A stretch of 64,000 nt of DNA from Sphingobacterium tabacisoli (lineage in GTDB: Bacteria > Bacteroidota > Bacteroidia > Sphingobacteriales > Sphingobacteriaceae): contig NZ_JAEQMU010000001.1 in assembly GCF_017908035.1 (NCBI RefSeq), positions 434,001 to 498,000 on the forward strand, in the 5' to 3' direction. Positions 35,963 through 45,226 of the stretch are shown piece by piece. The number at the start of each line of letters is the position of its first letter. The first letter of the stretch is position 1. The position numbers and the translations under genes are program-made. A model generated the notes under the pieces. That model was given only the letters and a program-made list of their open reading frames with translations. It made no database searches and was not told the DNA's origin.

Positions 35963-37339
35963 ATGAAAAAAATCATATTGATTAGGCTACTCCTAATCAC
36001 CCTGTCTCTTAGTGCACTTTCTTGTCAAGAATATCTGGAGGAGAAACCTGCAAAGTACTTGACGATACCTAACAGTTTAGAAGACTTACAAGCCTTAATG
36101 AACTTCCGTAATTTATATCTTCAAAACAGCAGTATGCCCGAAGTTTTAGCAGACAATTATTATGTTGAAGAATCTGTTTGGTTTGGTATCACCGAAGCAG
36201 ATGGGAAATTATTTTATCATTGGGACTCTAAAGTTCAGTCTAATAGAACCTGGAATGGGTTGTATAACAGTATGGTATACTATCCTAATGTGGTGTTGGA
36301 TCAATTGCAGAATTTTAAAGAGACAGCTGAAAACCAGAGCCAATATAACCGCATTAGAGGTCAGGCTCTGTTCTATCGTGCCTTTGCTTTCTACCAGTTG
36401 GCACAGCTGTACTGTAAACCTTACGCCGAATCGGCCAAAACCGACATAGGGATTCCTTTGCGTACGACAGCCTCCGTTGAAACTCCCTCGGTACGATCAT
36501 CTGTTCAGGAAACATATGACCGGATTATTGCCGACTTATTAGCAGCGCTAGATCTTCTGCCTCAACAATCGGATTTTCCGACGCAACCGAGCAAAGTAGC
36601 TGTATATGGCTTACTTTCCCGCTGTTATCTATCCATGCGTGACTATGCGCAGGCTGGTAAATATGCTGATTTGTGTTTAAAGCAGCAATCAGAATTAATA
36701 GATTATAATACGATAAAAATGGACTCCGCTCCGTTTAAGCGTTTCAATAAAGAGACTATCTATTATAGCTATTGTTCCAATACGTTAACTGTTTTGCATA
36801 GTCCAAGAGCACGTATTGATACCTTACTCTACCAATCCTATTCCGATAAAGACCTAAGAAAAAAGCTATTTTTTAAAGCAATGACGGGAGCTAATGTAGG
36901 AAATTTTGAGTTTAGCGGTTGTTATGACAGTGAGAAGTTTCTCAATGGAATATTTAACGGTATTACCACGGGAGAAATGTATTTGAATCGTGCAGAATGC
37001 TATGCAAGAGACGGTAAAACAGACTTAGCACTAGCCGATCTGAATATCTTACTCAAAGCCCGTTGGGATAATACAGAGGCTTATCCTATAATCACCACTG
37101 TATCTGCTGATGAAGCCTTAGAGAAGATTTTAATGGAACGCCGAAAGGAATTGGTCTACCGTGGGCTACGCTGGTCTGATCTGCGCCGGTTTAATCTGGA
37201 AGGACGGAACATTAACCTAGAACGGAATGTAAATGGACAAAAATACATATTGCCTCCAAATGATCCGAGATGGGTGTTACAAATCCCAGATGATGTCATC
37301 AACCGCTCGGGAATGCCTCAGAATCCAAGAGATAATTAA
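35963..37339 (+). CDS. SusD/RagB-type surface lipoprotein
   Basis: 458 residues. Lipobox LSALSC (Cys about 21), then the SusD N-terminal part with QYNRIRGQALFYRAFAFYQL (about 114-133) and the C-terminal signature ILMERRKELVYRGLRWSDL (about 391-409). It partners the SusC just upstream (11 bp gap) and binds the ligand at the cell surface. Several tetratricopeptide-like helices carry Tyr/Arg pairs typical of the family. Confidence 0.92.
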   Translation: MKKIILIRLLLITLSLSALSCQEYLEEKPAKYLTIPNSLEDLQALMNFRNLYLQNSSMPEVLADNYYVEESVWFGITEADGKLFYHWDSKVQSNRTWNGLYNSMVYYPNVVLDQLQNFKETAENQSQYNRIRGQALFYRAFAFYQLAQLYCKPYAESAKTDIGIPLRTTASVETPSVRSSVQETYDRIIADLLAALDLLPQQSDFPTQPSKVAVYGLLSRCYLSMRDYAQAGKYADLCLKQQSELIDYNTIKMDSAPFKRFNKETIYYSYCSNTLTVLHSPRARIDTLLYQSYSDKDLRKKLFFKAMTGANVGNFEFSGCYDSEKFLNGIFNGITTGEMYLNRAECYARDGKTDLALADLNILLKARWDNTEAYPIITTVSADEALEKILMERRKELVYRGLRWSDLRRFNLEGRNINLERNVNGQKYILPPNDPRWVLQIPDDVINRSGMPQNPRDN

Positions 37340-37359
37340 TAATCTAAACTACTGATAAA

Positions 37360-38727
37360 ATGAAAAGTATATTTATAATATTTCTGCTAATTCTGTTATA
37401 TGGCCAAGTCAATGCCCAATACAACGCTTTGCAAATAGGCGATAAGATGCCTGACTTCGAATTTGCTATTCAAAATCACAAAATGTCTAGAGCTAAAATA
37501 TCTGATTTTAAAGGAAAGTTGGTCTTCTTTGATTTTTGGAGTACCTATTGTAGTTCCTGTATTGCTGGCTTTCCTAAAATGGAAAAACTCCAAAAAGAGT
37601 TCGGAGATAAAATAATCATTATACTGGTCAATATCCGGGAAACCCAGGAGGAAGTGGATGCCAGGCTAAAAGCGCGAAAAAGCATAGCACCCGAATTAAT
37701 GCGCATGCCTTCCATAATAGGTGAACAGGCATTTGCACAGCTCTTCCCGCATCGGTTTGCGGGTAATTACGTTTGGTTAAATCTAGACGGTGAATTTATA
37801 TTAGATAGCTATCTTGATTATAATATCCATGCTAAAAAGATTAAAGAGGTCCTGGAAGGAAAGAAAATCACGTTTCTAGCAGCACCGGCAGTGAAATATG
37901 GCCTAACAGACAATGAACCAACGTTGTTAAATATGGTTAACGATTCTAAAACAAAAAAATCGGAGGTTTATTCCATGTTTACACCAGTCAACCTAGATTA
38001 TTACCCTTTGAGTGGGGCACAACTACAGGTTAAGGATACGGTTTCAAAAAATATTCGAAATACTTATGTCAATCAGACATTTATTAATTTGTATTTATAT
38101 GTTTTAAAGAAAAATTTGGATGAGGAATGGAAATCCAAGGTTTATGGACCAAATACAGGTACCGATCTTTACCTGGATTATTTTAAGATTTTGGTGAAAG
38201 ATTCCTCGCTTTATGATGACCGTCTATTATCAAAAGTGAATCAAACCGATGAATACGTAACCCGTAGCTTATATTGTTATGAACAAGTGCTTCCACAAAC
38301 GGTAACGACTGAGCAAGCCCTAAGTTATATGAAAGAAGATCTCGATCGCTATTTTGGCATTCGATATGGGTGTAAGGTAAATATAGAGGAGGTAGAAATC
38401 CCATGTTATTATTTAAAAAAAGCAAATAGCCTGACAAAACTTTCAGAAGATGAAATAAAGAAAAAATTGAAAGAATTAAATTTTAAAGAAATCACGATTG
38501 ATTGGAGCTATAACAATTTGATGAGTTCTTATTTTAGAGCAATAGGGGATTACCCTTATGTCTTTCTTGATGCTGATACGTCGATCAAGTTCAGTGCTGT
38601 AGTACCAAGGGACGACGAATGGAAAAAAGAAAGTGATTTGCAAGAATTTCAGCAGGTGTTGGAATTAAATAACCTGAAGCTTGTTAAGGGAACAAAGAAA
38701 ATAAATATGATTGTGGTTCTCGATTGA
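37360..38727 (+). CDS. TlpA-like thioredoxin protein with long C-terminal extension
   Basis: 455 residues with signal peptide (IFIIFLLILLYGQVNAQ). The thioredoxin domain comes first (about 25-165): FKGKLVFFDFWSTYCSSC has the redox CSSC motif, followed by FPKMEKLQKEFGDKIIIILVN. The C-terminal 280 residues are an uncharacterised region seen in TlpA-family proteins of SusCD loci, ending in a TIGR03435-like style domain (KGTKKINMIVVLD). Domain order is the reverse of the protein at 15003. Periplasmic; co-transcribed with SusCD. Confidence 0.8.
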   Translation: MKSIFIIFLLILLYGQVNAQYNALQIGDKMPDFEFAIQNHKMSRAKISDFKGKLVFFDFWSTYCSSCIAGFPKMEKLQKEFGDKIIIILVNIRETQEEVDARLKARKSIAPELMRMPSIIGEQAFAQLFPHRFAGNYVWLNLDGEFILDSYLDYNIHAKKIKEVLEGKKITFLAAPAVKYGLTDNEPTLLNMVNDSKTKKSEVYSMFTPVNLDYYPLSGAQLQVKDTVSKNIRNTYVNQTFINLYLYVLKKNLDEEWKSKVYGPNTGTDLYLDYFKILVKDSSLYDDRLLSKVNQTDEYVTRSLYCYEQVLPQTVTTEQALSYMKEDLDRYFGIRYGCKVNIEEVEIPCYYLKKANSLTKLSEDEIKKKLKELNFKEITIDWSYNNLMSSYFRAIGDYPYVFLDADTSIKFSAVVPRDDEWKKESDLQEFQQVLELNNLKLVKGTKKINMIVVLD

Positions 38728-38732
38728 AAGAT

Positions 38733-38772
38733 AAAATCCCTCTTTGAAGATTGATCAAAGAGGGATTTATTA
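38733..38772. terminator. Bidirectional rho-independent terminator
   Basis: AAAATCCCTCTTTGA, short loop, TCAAAGAGGGATTTAT: a 12-bp or longer stem flanked by A and T runs, between two convergent genes. Confidence 0.9.
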
Positions 38773-38789
38773 ACTGTCTTTTGGGATTA

Positions 38790-39314
38790 TTACTTCTTAG
38801 CTCTAAATGATAAAGTTACAGTCTTACCATTTGAAGCAGTAATTGGAGCATTATGTACGCTTAGATTATTCCAGTTAGCTAATACGACTTCGCCTAATGG
38901 TGTAGGCACATTGGTAATTGGGTCTTTGAAAAGAGGCTTATTGTTAGCATCCAACTCAAAGTCCCCATTCTCAAAGCAAATTCCACATAATGTTGCTTCA
39001 ACACTAGGACAGGTTATACTAGGCATTGCCGTTGCATAATCTGCTGGGTTCGTCGCTTGAGCATCCGTCGGATTATCCGCGCCCGCATACTCAAAACAGG
39101 TCTGCGCCAAGTTGACTTCGCCTTTTTTCAATACGGTAAAAGAGCTTACTACTAAAGCTAAAAATACGACCGCTAATGCTGTTCCCAAGCTAGCGAATCT
39201 GTTTGTGGATTTGGCTTCCACTTGTACCATGTTTTGATCTTGCTTTTCCATGATCTTGTTTGTTTTTTTGTTGAAAAAATTGATTGTTTTTTGGATTACA
39301 TGTTGTTTTTCCAT
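38790..39314 (-). CDS. DUF6520-like small exported protein
   Basis: 174 residues (or about 153 from an internal ATG at 39251). A hydrophobic segment LGTALAVVFLALVVSSF (about 43-60) followed by a short Cys-containing region (AQTCFEYAG, SITCPSVEATLCGICFENG) fits the Bacteroidota DUF6520 family of small exported proteins. Four Cys residues could form disulfides. It lies 20 bp after a MauE-like gene on the same strand; such pairs tend to sit near TlpA-like/SusCD loci. Function unknown. Confidence 0.65.
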   Translation of the reverse strand: MEKQHVIQKTINFFNKKTNKIMEKQDQNMVQVEAKSTNRFASLGTALAVVFLALVVSSFTVLKKGEVNLAQTCFEYAGADNPTDAQATNPADYATAMPSITCPSVEATLCGICFENGDFELDANNKPLFKDPITNVPTPLGEVVLANWNNLSVHNAPITASNGKTVTLSFRAKK

Positions 39315-39334
39315 GATTTTAAAATTTACTGTTA

Positions 39335-39781
39335 TTAATTTATTGAAAGTTGAGATCTAAACCGATGCAGATATATGCCTGCAATCGCTAAGGCAATCAG
39401 CAGGCCATTGAACCAAAGATGCTGACTAGCGGACAGCGTATTGATAAAGCCACCGCAATTGCAATAACTAGAATGTAGCACATACGTGATATAATATAAT
39501 GCCCCTGTAAATGCTATCATAAGAAGGAGTGAGGCACAGAGTCCTATCAATCGTGTCCTCTCAAATAGCAGCAATGCGGCAATTAGGATTTCAGAACCTA
39601 TCACTACAGCTGCAATAGGCTTTGCACAGCTTTTGAAATATGCATATCGTTCCATACTCTGAACGAACGTTTGAAAATCTACCGATTTTTCAAAAGCTGT
39701 ATAGACAAATACAAATAAGAACAGGTATGCGATACCAGTTGATAGCTGTATTTTAGTCTTATGTATCTGTACTGCGTCCAT
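39335..39781 (-). CDS. MauE/DoxX-like membrane protein
   Basis: 148 residues with four membrane helices (about 15-33, 57-75, 80-103, 122-140). The loop SSYCNCGGFINTLSASQHLW carries the paired Cys typical of MauE-type proteins that pass electrons to periplasmic thiol proteins. It probably acts with the TlpA-like thioredoxins or with the Cys-containing DUF6520-like product 20 bp downstream. First gene of a two-gene unit. Confidence 0.75.
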   Translation of the reverse strand: MDAVQIHKTKIQLSTGIAYLFLFVFVYTAFEKSVDFQTFVQSMERYAYFKSCAKPIAAVVIGSEILIAALLLFERTRLIGLCASLLLMIAFTGALYYITYVLHSSYCNCGGFINTLSASQHLWFNGLLIALAIAGIYLHRFRSQLSIN

Positions 39782-40173
39782 GCTTTTTGTTTTTTTAAGC
39801 TTGTCCCGACTTTAGTCGGAGTGATAAAGGTGATGTTTCAGCTAGGGGGCTACCCCGAAACTGATTCGGGGCAGCTGCCTAACGAAGCACCTGTTTCTAC
39901 CTATCGTGTGCCTTCAAAATCAAAGGTATACCAAATAGGAGGTGAGTCAGGGGTTGAAATCTGAGGGGGCGAATGCCGTTTCTGGCCAATGGAGAGGGGT
40001 AGTGGAGGGCTGGGGTGGCAAAAAGGTGATTATTTTTGCTATTTGGCTTCTTGTTCAAAACCCGGTTTACGGAGCGCAATCGCAGTTTTTGGGTGGTTTT
40101 GAGGGGCCTGCATGGGGGTGTGAAAGGGTGTACACCCCCTTATTTTAAAAAAAGTGTTTTTTGAAAGAGGTTT
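39782..40173. other. Intergenic region with GC hairpins
   Basis: About 390 bp without a credible gene. It holds CCCGACTTTAGTCGG, CCCCGAAACTGATTCGGGG and, at 40114-40139, GGGGGTGT...ACACCCCC. These look like decaying dispersed repeats. The last may end the minus-strand gene cluster that stops at 40174. Confidence 0.45.
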
Positions 40174-40794
40174 CTAGCGCTTTTTGGCGTAACTATCGTT
40201 AGCTTTTTCGCCTCGCGAAATGATTGATTCGAGCTCATTGTTTATAAAGCGCTCGATGTAGGGTATCATTTCTTCGAAATTGAATTTGTCGATGTGATCG
40301 TCTGTTAGATGGAGAGCGTGTTCTCTAAATCTCTTACGTCTTTCGTACAGGGTTCTAAAGTTGTCAGAGCTTCGTGTCTCTCTGTACTCATATAGACTGA
40401 TACGGTTGGTTTTGGAATCGCCACAAAAGGCTAGAAAATTACCTTTACTAATACTGACGACTCGATCTCTATTTTTGGCCGCAATAGCGAATAGCATGAA
40501 ATTTTCGCCCTCAGAAGAGAGATCTTCGAAGTGCCCGGGCAAAATATTGGAATAATAGGTTTCGATATCCTCTACAACGACATCAATAGCAGCCTTCCTC
40601 ATTATCGCATGTAAAAGATCACGGTATGCCCATATCTGAGCAGCTATAGGAAGGAATTTTTTCTGGAATAACTCGGGTGTTACCTTAGTTGTTCTAGATT
40701 TGCTAGGTATATACTCTTTGTTATCCTGGGCCGTTTTTTTACAGGATATATACTTTTTTAAAACGGATTCGGTATTTGCTAATAGGTCTTCCAT
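40174..40794 (-). CDS. Unknown protein, paralogue of the upstream gene
   Basis: 206 residues, soluble, with no signal peptide. It shares an ordered pattern with the next gene: an N-terminal helical region, then SKGNFLAFCGDSKTNRISLYEY (about 115-136) against CNFLAFYGDIEKKEIHIYQY in the neighbour, and a C-terminal FNFEEMIPYIERFINNELE against FNFDTAIPLITTFLSRELH. The two overlap by 16 bp, so translation is coupled, pointing to a hetero-dimer from an old duplication. The family is not recognised. Confidence 0.55.
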   Translation of the reverse strand: MEDLLANTESVLKKYISCKKTAQDNKEYIPSKSRTTKVTPELFQKKFLPIAAQIWAYRDLLHAIMRKAAIDVVVEDIETYYSNILPGHFEDLSSEGENFMLFAIAAKNRDRVVSISKGNFLAFCGDSKTNRISLYEYRETRSSDNFRTLYERRKRFREHALHLTDDHIDKFNFEEMIPYIERFINNELESIISRGEKANDSYAKKR

Positions 40795-41399
40795 GGTTTT
40801 GAATTTATGGATTGCATGATTTGATCTGGATTAAATCTGGCTAACAGATAATGAAGCTCTCTTGATAAAAAAGTTGTGATAAGAGGTATCGCTGTGTCAA
40901 AGTTAAAATGGTCGACTGAATATGTTTTTAAGTGAACGGAGTATTTCTTCAATTCATCCCAGATTAGGGATTTGCTCTCTTCGTTTCCATCATGGGGCTC
41001 TTGTGTATATTGGTAAATGTGGATCTCTTTTTTTTCAATGTCACCGTAGAATGCTAAAAAGTTGCACCTTTGCCATCGCAATCGCTGTGTCGCTCTGTTA
41101 GGGGCAATGGCCAATAGGATAAGACTTTGCGGTCTTTCCATATTTCTTGCGATGTGCGAGTCGTGTTGCCAGGTTTCTACACGAATGCTGATCCCAACTT
41201 CATCTAGAATTGGACTTACAGCATTTTGGTATGCAGACAGGGGTCTTCTTAACACGTTAAGTTTGTTAAGGAAGAGATTTAGATTTTTCTTCTCTTCGCG
41301 TTCTTTCTCCCGTAGCTCTTTAGCGGTTCGCTGGATGATCTCCATACGGGATATATATTTGTACACGCTGGAAGCTATTCTTGTTAAATGCTTTTCCAT
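40779..41399 (-). CDS. Unknown protein, paralogue of the downstream gene
   Basis: 206 residues, soluble. Its N-terminal half has a long charged helix (RTAKELREKEREEKKNLNLF). The core strand-turn-strand NFLAFYGDIEKKEIHIYQYT (about 114-133) and the closing FNFDTAIPLITTFL match the paralogue at 40174. Same length, different sequence, so the duplication is old. The cluster of four minus-strand genes (40174-43097) contains no gene I can name. Confidence 0.55.
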   Translation of the reverse strand: MEKHLTRIASSVYKYISRMEIIQRTAKELREKEREEKKNLNLFLNKLNVLRRPLSAYQNAVSPILDEVGISIRVETWQHDSHIARNMERPQSLILLAIAPNRATQRLRWQRCNFLAFYGDIEKKEIHIYQYTQEPHDGNEESKSLIWDELKKYSVHLKTYSVDHFNFDTAIPLITTFLSRELHYLLARFNPDQIMQSINSKPWKTY

Positions 41400-41521
41400 T
41401 ATAAAATAATGTAGTTTATTAATTGGGTACGCCTTTTAATCGGTCTATAATGATGAAGATACAGATTTAATTTATTGATTACAAGTGTCTTCGGGTTCTG
41501 TGAGCCGTATTCATACCATAC

Positions 41522-42622
41522 TTAAGTCCTGAAATCATCGTCAATAGCTTTGATAATGGATGTTAATAGGCGCCGCATCTTATTGACCGATGCTTCCAGT
41601 GCTGCTTTATCGAATTTCTCTAATGTCTTATAGGATATTCTACGGTTCGTCTTGCTATAGATAAATGTTGAAAAGGCTTTGGCAGCTTCTCGTTTACTGG
41701 GATAATCGAAGATCTTGGCTTTGTAGAAGTAATAGAAAAGGAAATTCAGTTCGTCCCCGCTGAGTCTTGTCAATAGTGCGGTGTCTTCTTCGAGCGTAAT
41801 GTCATCGGGGCTATGCTCGAGTTTTTCGATAATAACGTTGATATACAGACGCATCTGTTCGAGCAAGGGTTCTTGGTACAGATTGTAACAGAGGTCGCTG
41901 CTGTGATAGCTGAGATTGAGCTGAGACTCAATACGGAATAGGTGTAACTGGCGCTCACGTACCGTACCTAGCAGTTCTAGAGCATCTGTGAGCTCTTCGC
42001 TCCAGCGGTTGAAGAAACCTGGGTAGTTAAAGTTAAACCGGATCATCAGGAATATAAAACGTTCAGTCCAGGCTTTATCCCGGTCGTCATGGGCTATTTC
42101 TTCGAGCGCATTTAGCAGTTGTGGAAGGTAACTGAGGTGTGCATAATTACAGGACGGTTGTTTGCAGGGATTGAAAAGGCTTTTTAACGCATATTGTAGC
42201 TCTAGAATATAACTCTTGGGGACTTCTTTTTTCGCTAGTTTGCTGCAGATAGCAGGCAGACGCCTTTCTACCTCTCCGGACAATTGCTGTTGCAGATATA
42301 ACGGTGGTGTATTGCCAGCGAGTAGATAGAGGCTGAAGGATAGCTCAAAACGGAAGTAGAGTTTCTCCATGGCCTTGAAATGGACAAATAGGCTGGGGGT
42401 GGACCATATCTGATCAAGCAAACCGCTGATGGCGACATAACACTGATTGATAACCTGACTGGCCATCTTGGGTGTATTGATCCGCCGGAAGAGAACAGTC
42501 ATATCGGACAAGACCTGGATGCATAGCTCGTCGATAGGGAGTTCCGGCCATGGAAGCCCTTGGTTTGTGGCCACTAGTTGCTGCTCGATTGCCTCCTGTA
42601 GGGGAGTTATTGTAGATATCAT
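41522..42622 (-). CDS. Large helical protein of unknown function
   Basis: 366 residues, almost entirely helical and without signal or membrane segments. The middle has NPCKQPSCNYAHLSYLPQLL, and the C-terminal 90 residues (LSGDELNFLFYYFYKAKIFD, then SKTNRRISYKTLEKFDKAAL) look like the conserved HTH-like end of RteC-type or mobile-element proteins of this phylum, but the match is weak. Same strand as its neighbours, with 122 bp after it. Confidence 0.5.
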   Translation of the reverse strand: MISTITPLQEAIEQQLVATNQGLPWPELPIDELCIQVLSDMTVLFRRINTPKMASQVINQCYVAISGLLDQIWSTPSLFVHFKAMEKLYFRFELSFSLYLLAGNTPPLYLQQQLSGEVERRLPAICSKLAKKEVPKSYILELQYALKSLFNPCKQPSCNYAHLSYLPQLLNALEEIAHDDRDKAWTERFIFLMIRFNFNYPGFFNRWSEELTDALELLGTVRERQLHLFRIESQLNLSYHSSDLCYNLYQEPLLEQMRLYINVIIEKLEHSPDDITLEEDTALLTRLSGDELNFLFYYFYKAKIFDYPSKREAAKAFSTFIYSKTNRRISYKTLEKFDKAALEASVNKMRRLLTSIIKAIDDDFRT

Positions 42623-42704
42623 ATCGCCTGTCGTCTTAGGGATTACTAAATATTCACCCCTAATGTCTTGCGGTTTGTCGGCAAGAAATTAGGGGATATT
42701 CTGT

Positions 42705-43097
42705 TTACAATCGATATCTGATCCATATAGCCACCTGTTCCAGTGCCTCATCGGGCTCCTGGCCAAAGGTCTGGCTCTGGGTGGACTGGCGCGAGAAGAT
42801 GATGTCTTTTGGACTTTTGTCTGCAACCTGCCGTACGGTGGGCTCCTCTTTGTAGAAGGTGATGAGCCGCCCCCGGTCCCAGCTGTCGGCTACGCCTGCG
42901 GCGATGCGCTGCAGGTAGAGGCTATCCATAGATTGGAGCTGCTCAGACTGCCTGTCTGTTAGGTCAAACTGCTCGTGGATCCACTGCAGGGGCTGGGCGC
43001 GCAGGTAGTCGGTTTCAATGCGGCGTCCGCTCGGTGTTAAGCTCAGGATCTGGGTCTCGATGTGGGATATCCCCACGCTGTCAAAATTCTGTTTCAT
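42705..43097 (-). CDS. Small protein of unknown function
   Basis: 130 residues, soluble. Central region LQWIHEQFDLTDRQSEQLQS and a C-terminal segment EQVAIWIRYRL. First gene of the minus-strand cluster, 82 bp before the 366-residue protein. No family recognised; codon use resembles its neighbours. Confidence 0.5.
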   Translation of the reverse strand: MKQNFDSVGISHIETQILSLTPSGRRIETDYLRAQPLQWIHEQFDLTDRQSEQLQSMDSLYLQRIAAGVADSWDRGRLITFYKEEPTVRQVADKSPKDIIFSRQSTQSQTFGQEPDEALEQVAIWIRYRL

Positions 43098-43184
43098 CTG
43101 GTCTGGTTTTGATAAGACAGTAAGTAAATAAGTAAAGGGTTAAAAAACAACTGTTTGGCTGACAAAAACTAATATCATGCACTA

Positions 43185-43278
43185 TTTGTCGGATATCGGT
43201 AGTGGGTGAGGGTGGGTTTTCCGATATTGTACAGAAATTGTCGGATATTGTATGGCTTTTTTAGGATATCCGGAGATA
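43185..43278. repeat. 94-bp direct repeat, copy 1
   Basis: Starts TTTGTCGGATATCGGTAGTG and ends GGATATCCGGAGATA. Copy 2 is at 45049-45141 with about 85-90 percent identity by eye. Each copy holds several CGGATAT/CCGATAT words, some inverted to each other. The right end abuts a gene fragment starting at 43280. Confidence 0.8.
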
Positions 43279-43279
43279 A

Positions 43280-43429
43280 GCCACCGAGAAGCTATTGCGA
43301 AGGGATGGCCAGTACCACAAGTCTATGCTAACTGTAAGCGGCCACCTCTCCGAAGAAGTAAAAGCGTTCTTGAACAGCATACCCGAGCTCGAAGAAATGG
43401 GCTGGCAAGATGCGACCGCTAGTTTTTAA
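43280..43429 (+). pseudogene. Unidentified 49-codon 3' gene fragment
   Basis: Directly after the 94-bp repeat and a TAA at 43277-43279 the frame reads DGQYHKSMLTVSGHLSEEVK and ends ELEEMGWQDATASF, stop at 43427-43429. It is protein-like, without its own good start upstream (an ATG at 43325 would give 34 residues). Parent gene unknown. Confidence 0.35.
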
Positions 43430-43508
43430 TATCACCGATATCGGGGATATATTTATCTCAAGGTTCTCCGTAACATTGAGGTATATATTAAAGTGATCAA
43501 ATATGCAT

Positions 43509-44996
43509 ATGAAAACAGCAGTGTGTGGTATCCTTTTCATGTTGACAGCAATGATGGCTTGTACACAGGAAAAAAAAGAGGTCAAGTTGCCCTTATATTC
43601 AAATACGAAGATGACAGATATGGTTCCTTTCCTAACGAAGCAAAATAAGTATATCTATGTAAATAGAGCGGATCTGAAGCCGATCTCGGACCGGCAGTAC
43701 CGACGGGCATCTTTATTTACACCGACCGGCTTTGCGGTTGTCGTCAATGACGATTACGAATACAGCGTTATAGACGCCAAGGGAAACACCGTGATCGATT
43801 TCTCGGATGCGGAGATCAGCCTGAATAGTGTCAATGGACTGACCTTCTATAAAAAAGAAAAGGAGTACGACAAGAAAATGCCGGTATGGAAATGGGACTG
43901 GAATATTATGGGAGGTGGAGTGAAGAAAGAACAGACCTATCACAAAACAGAAATCGGGATCCTGGAATCGGGGCAGATCCTGTTGAAGCAGGACCTCCCG
44001 TATCTGGATGATCATGTCTATTTAAATCTCGTTTCTATAGATGATAAGCATATCTACTGGAACGGAGCGCTCTACGAAATCAAAAAGAACAGTCTCCATA
44101 AGACGGAGCATAACATCACGGAAATGCTGCAGGATGGACGCTTTATCAAAACTTCGAACGGAGGTTTCTCCTTGTATGGAGCGGATGGAAAAAAAGCAAT
44201 CTACAGTGGTCTGAAAGGGACGGAGACGCTTTCTATCCGCTATGGGGAGGAGATGATAACGCTGGAAGAGGTCAATAAGGAGCGTTATGAGCCAGAAGTC
44301 CCTAAACTATTGGTAGACGGTGGGTCGGGAGATATGTATGCTTTTCCCCAGTACGATAAGGTATTTCCCAAAGCGCTCAGAAAGGTGACCGAGGCCCAGA
44401 TTGACTTTATTAAGAAAGCAGGGCTGGTATACTCAATCAATAATTCGCCTTACTTTCTGCTCGGGGTTTTCAATTATGATCATGCGGTATGGGCATTCGA
44501 CTGGTTGTATATCGATACGAATGGGGATGTGGTAGATCGTCTGGAGCAGACGTATAATTTTAAGGTAACGGATCAGGTCGGCAACCTGGTGTGGCCGGAT
44601 CGAAAAATGGTTTTCCCGGATGCCATAAATACGGAAAAGTGGAAATTCGGTAAGATCACTTCCTACAGCGGGATGGAGGATCTATATATCATCCCTATCG
44701 AAGATCAGCAGGAAGTGCGAACTAAAGGGCTGTGGAATAGCCGTACGCAATCCTGGGAGATAAAACCGGAATACCAGGATATTTCCGTTCTTGATATAGA
44801 CAGAGGTATCCATGCCCTGCAGAAGGATAAGGAAGGTCCTTATAGGCTCTATGACAATAAAGCCAAACAGTATATCGGATCGCAGGAGTATCACTCTATT
44901 AATTCGGACGGGCTGGTTAGTGTGAAAACTGATTCCGGAGAATTCGTGTATTACTATATTGATATCCGGTCTGGGAAAGTGTACAGGGAAGGCTAG
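43509..44996 (+). CDS. WG-repeat-like lipoprotein
   Basis: 495 residues from the ATG at 43509 (43503 is also possible). Leader MKTAVCGILFMLTAMMAC with the lipobox Cys at 18. The body has repeated strands such as GFAVVVNDDYEYSVIDAKG and KGLWNSRTQSWEIKPEYQDI, the latter a WG-type repeat (KGLW..W.IKPEY). Such proteins are outer-membrane or periplasmic with unknown ligands. The gene is framed by the two 94-bp repeats. Confidence 0.65.
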   Translation: MKTAVCGILFMLTAMMACTQEKKEVKLPLYSNTKMTDMVPFLTKQNKYIYVNRADLKPISDRQYRRASLFTPTGFAVVVNDDYEYSVIDAKGNTVIDFSDAEISLNSVNGLTFYKKEKEYDKKMPVWKWDWNIMGGGVKKEQTYHKTEIGILESGQILLKQDLPYLDDHVYLNLVSIDDKHIYWNGALYEIKKNSLHKTEHNITEMLQDGRFIKTSNGGFSLYGADGKKAIYSGLKGTETLSIRYGEEMITLEEVNKERYEPEVPKLLVDGGSGDMYAFPQYDKVFPKALRKVTEAQIDFIKKAGLVYSINNSPYFLLGVFNYDHAVWAFDWLYIDTNGDVVDRLEQTYNFKVTDQVGNLVWPDRKMVFPDAINTEKWKFGKITSYSGMEDLYIIPIEDQQEVRTKGLWNSRTQSWEIKPEYQDISVLDIDRGIHALQKDKEGPYRLYDNKAKQYIGSQEYHSINSDGLVSVKTDSGEFVYYYIDIRSGKVYREG

Positions 44997-45048
44997 CGGT
45001 GAAGGGCTGCACGGAATGGTATTCTATTTAAAATTCTGTTCCAGAAAT

Positions 45049-45141
45049 TTTGTCGGATATCGGTAGTGGGTGAGGATAAGTTTCCAATATTGTACAGAAG
45101 TTGTCGGATATTGTAAGACTTTTTTAGGATATCTGGAGGTA
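45049..45141. repeat. 94-bp direct repeat, copy 2
   Basis: Second copy of the element at 43185-43278, here 50 bp after the lipoprotein gene and 86 bp ahead of the LytTR membrane protein gene. It ends GGATATCTGGAGGTA. Confidence 0.8.
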
Positions 45142-45226
45142 AATTGTTAACTTGGTATTTCGCTCGTGTACAGTCTGTTCTGTGCGGATAGGACGCCGGC
45201 GAAGTACGGACCGATATAAGCTGGAT

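Noticed and set aside
39897..40148. Opposing short ORFs in the GC-hairpin intergenic region
   Set aside because: No homology-like features; they cover decaying palindromes.
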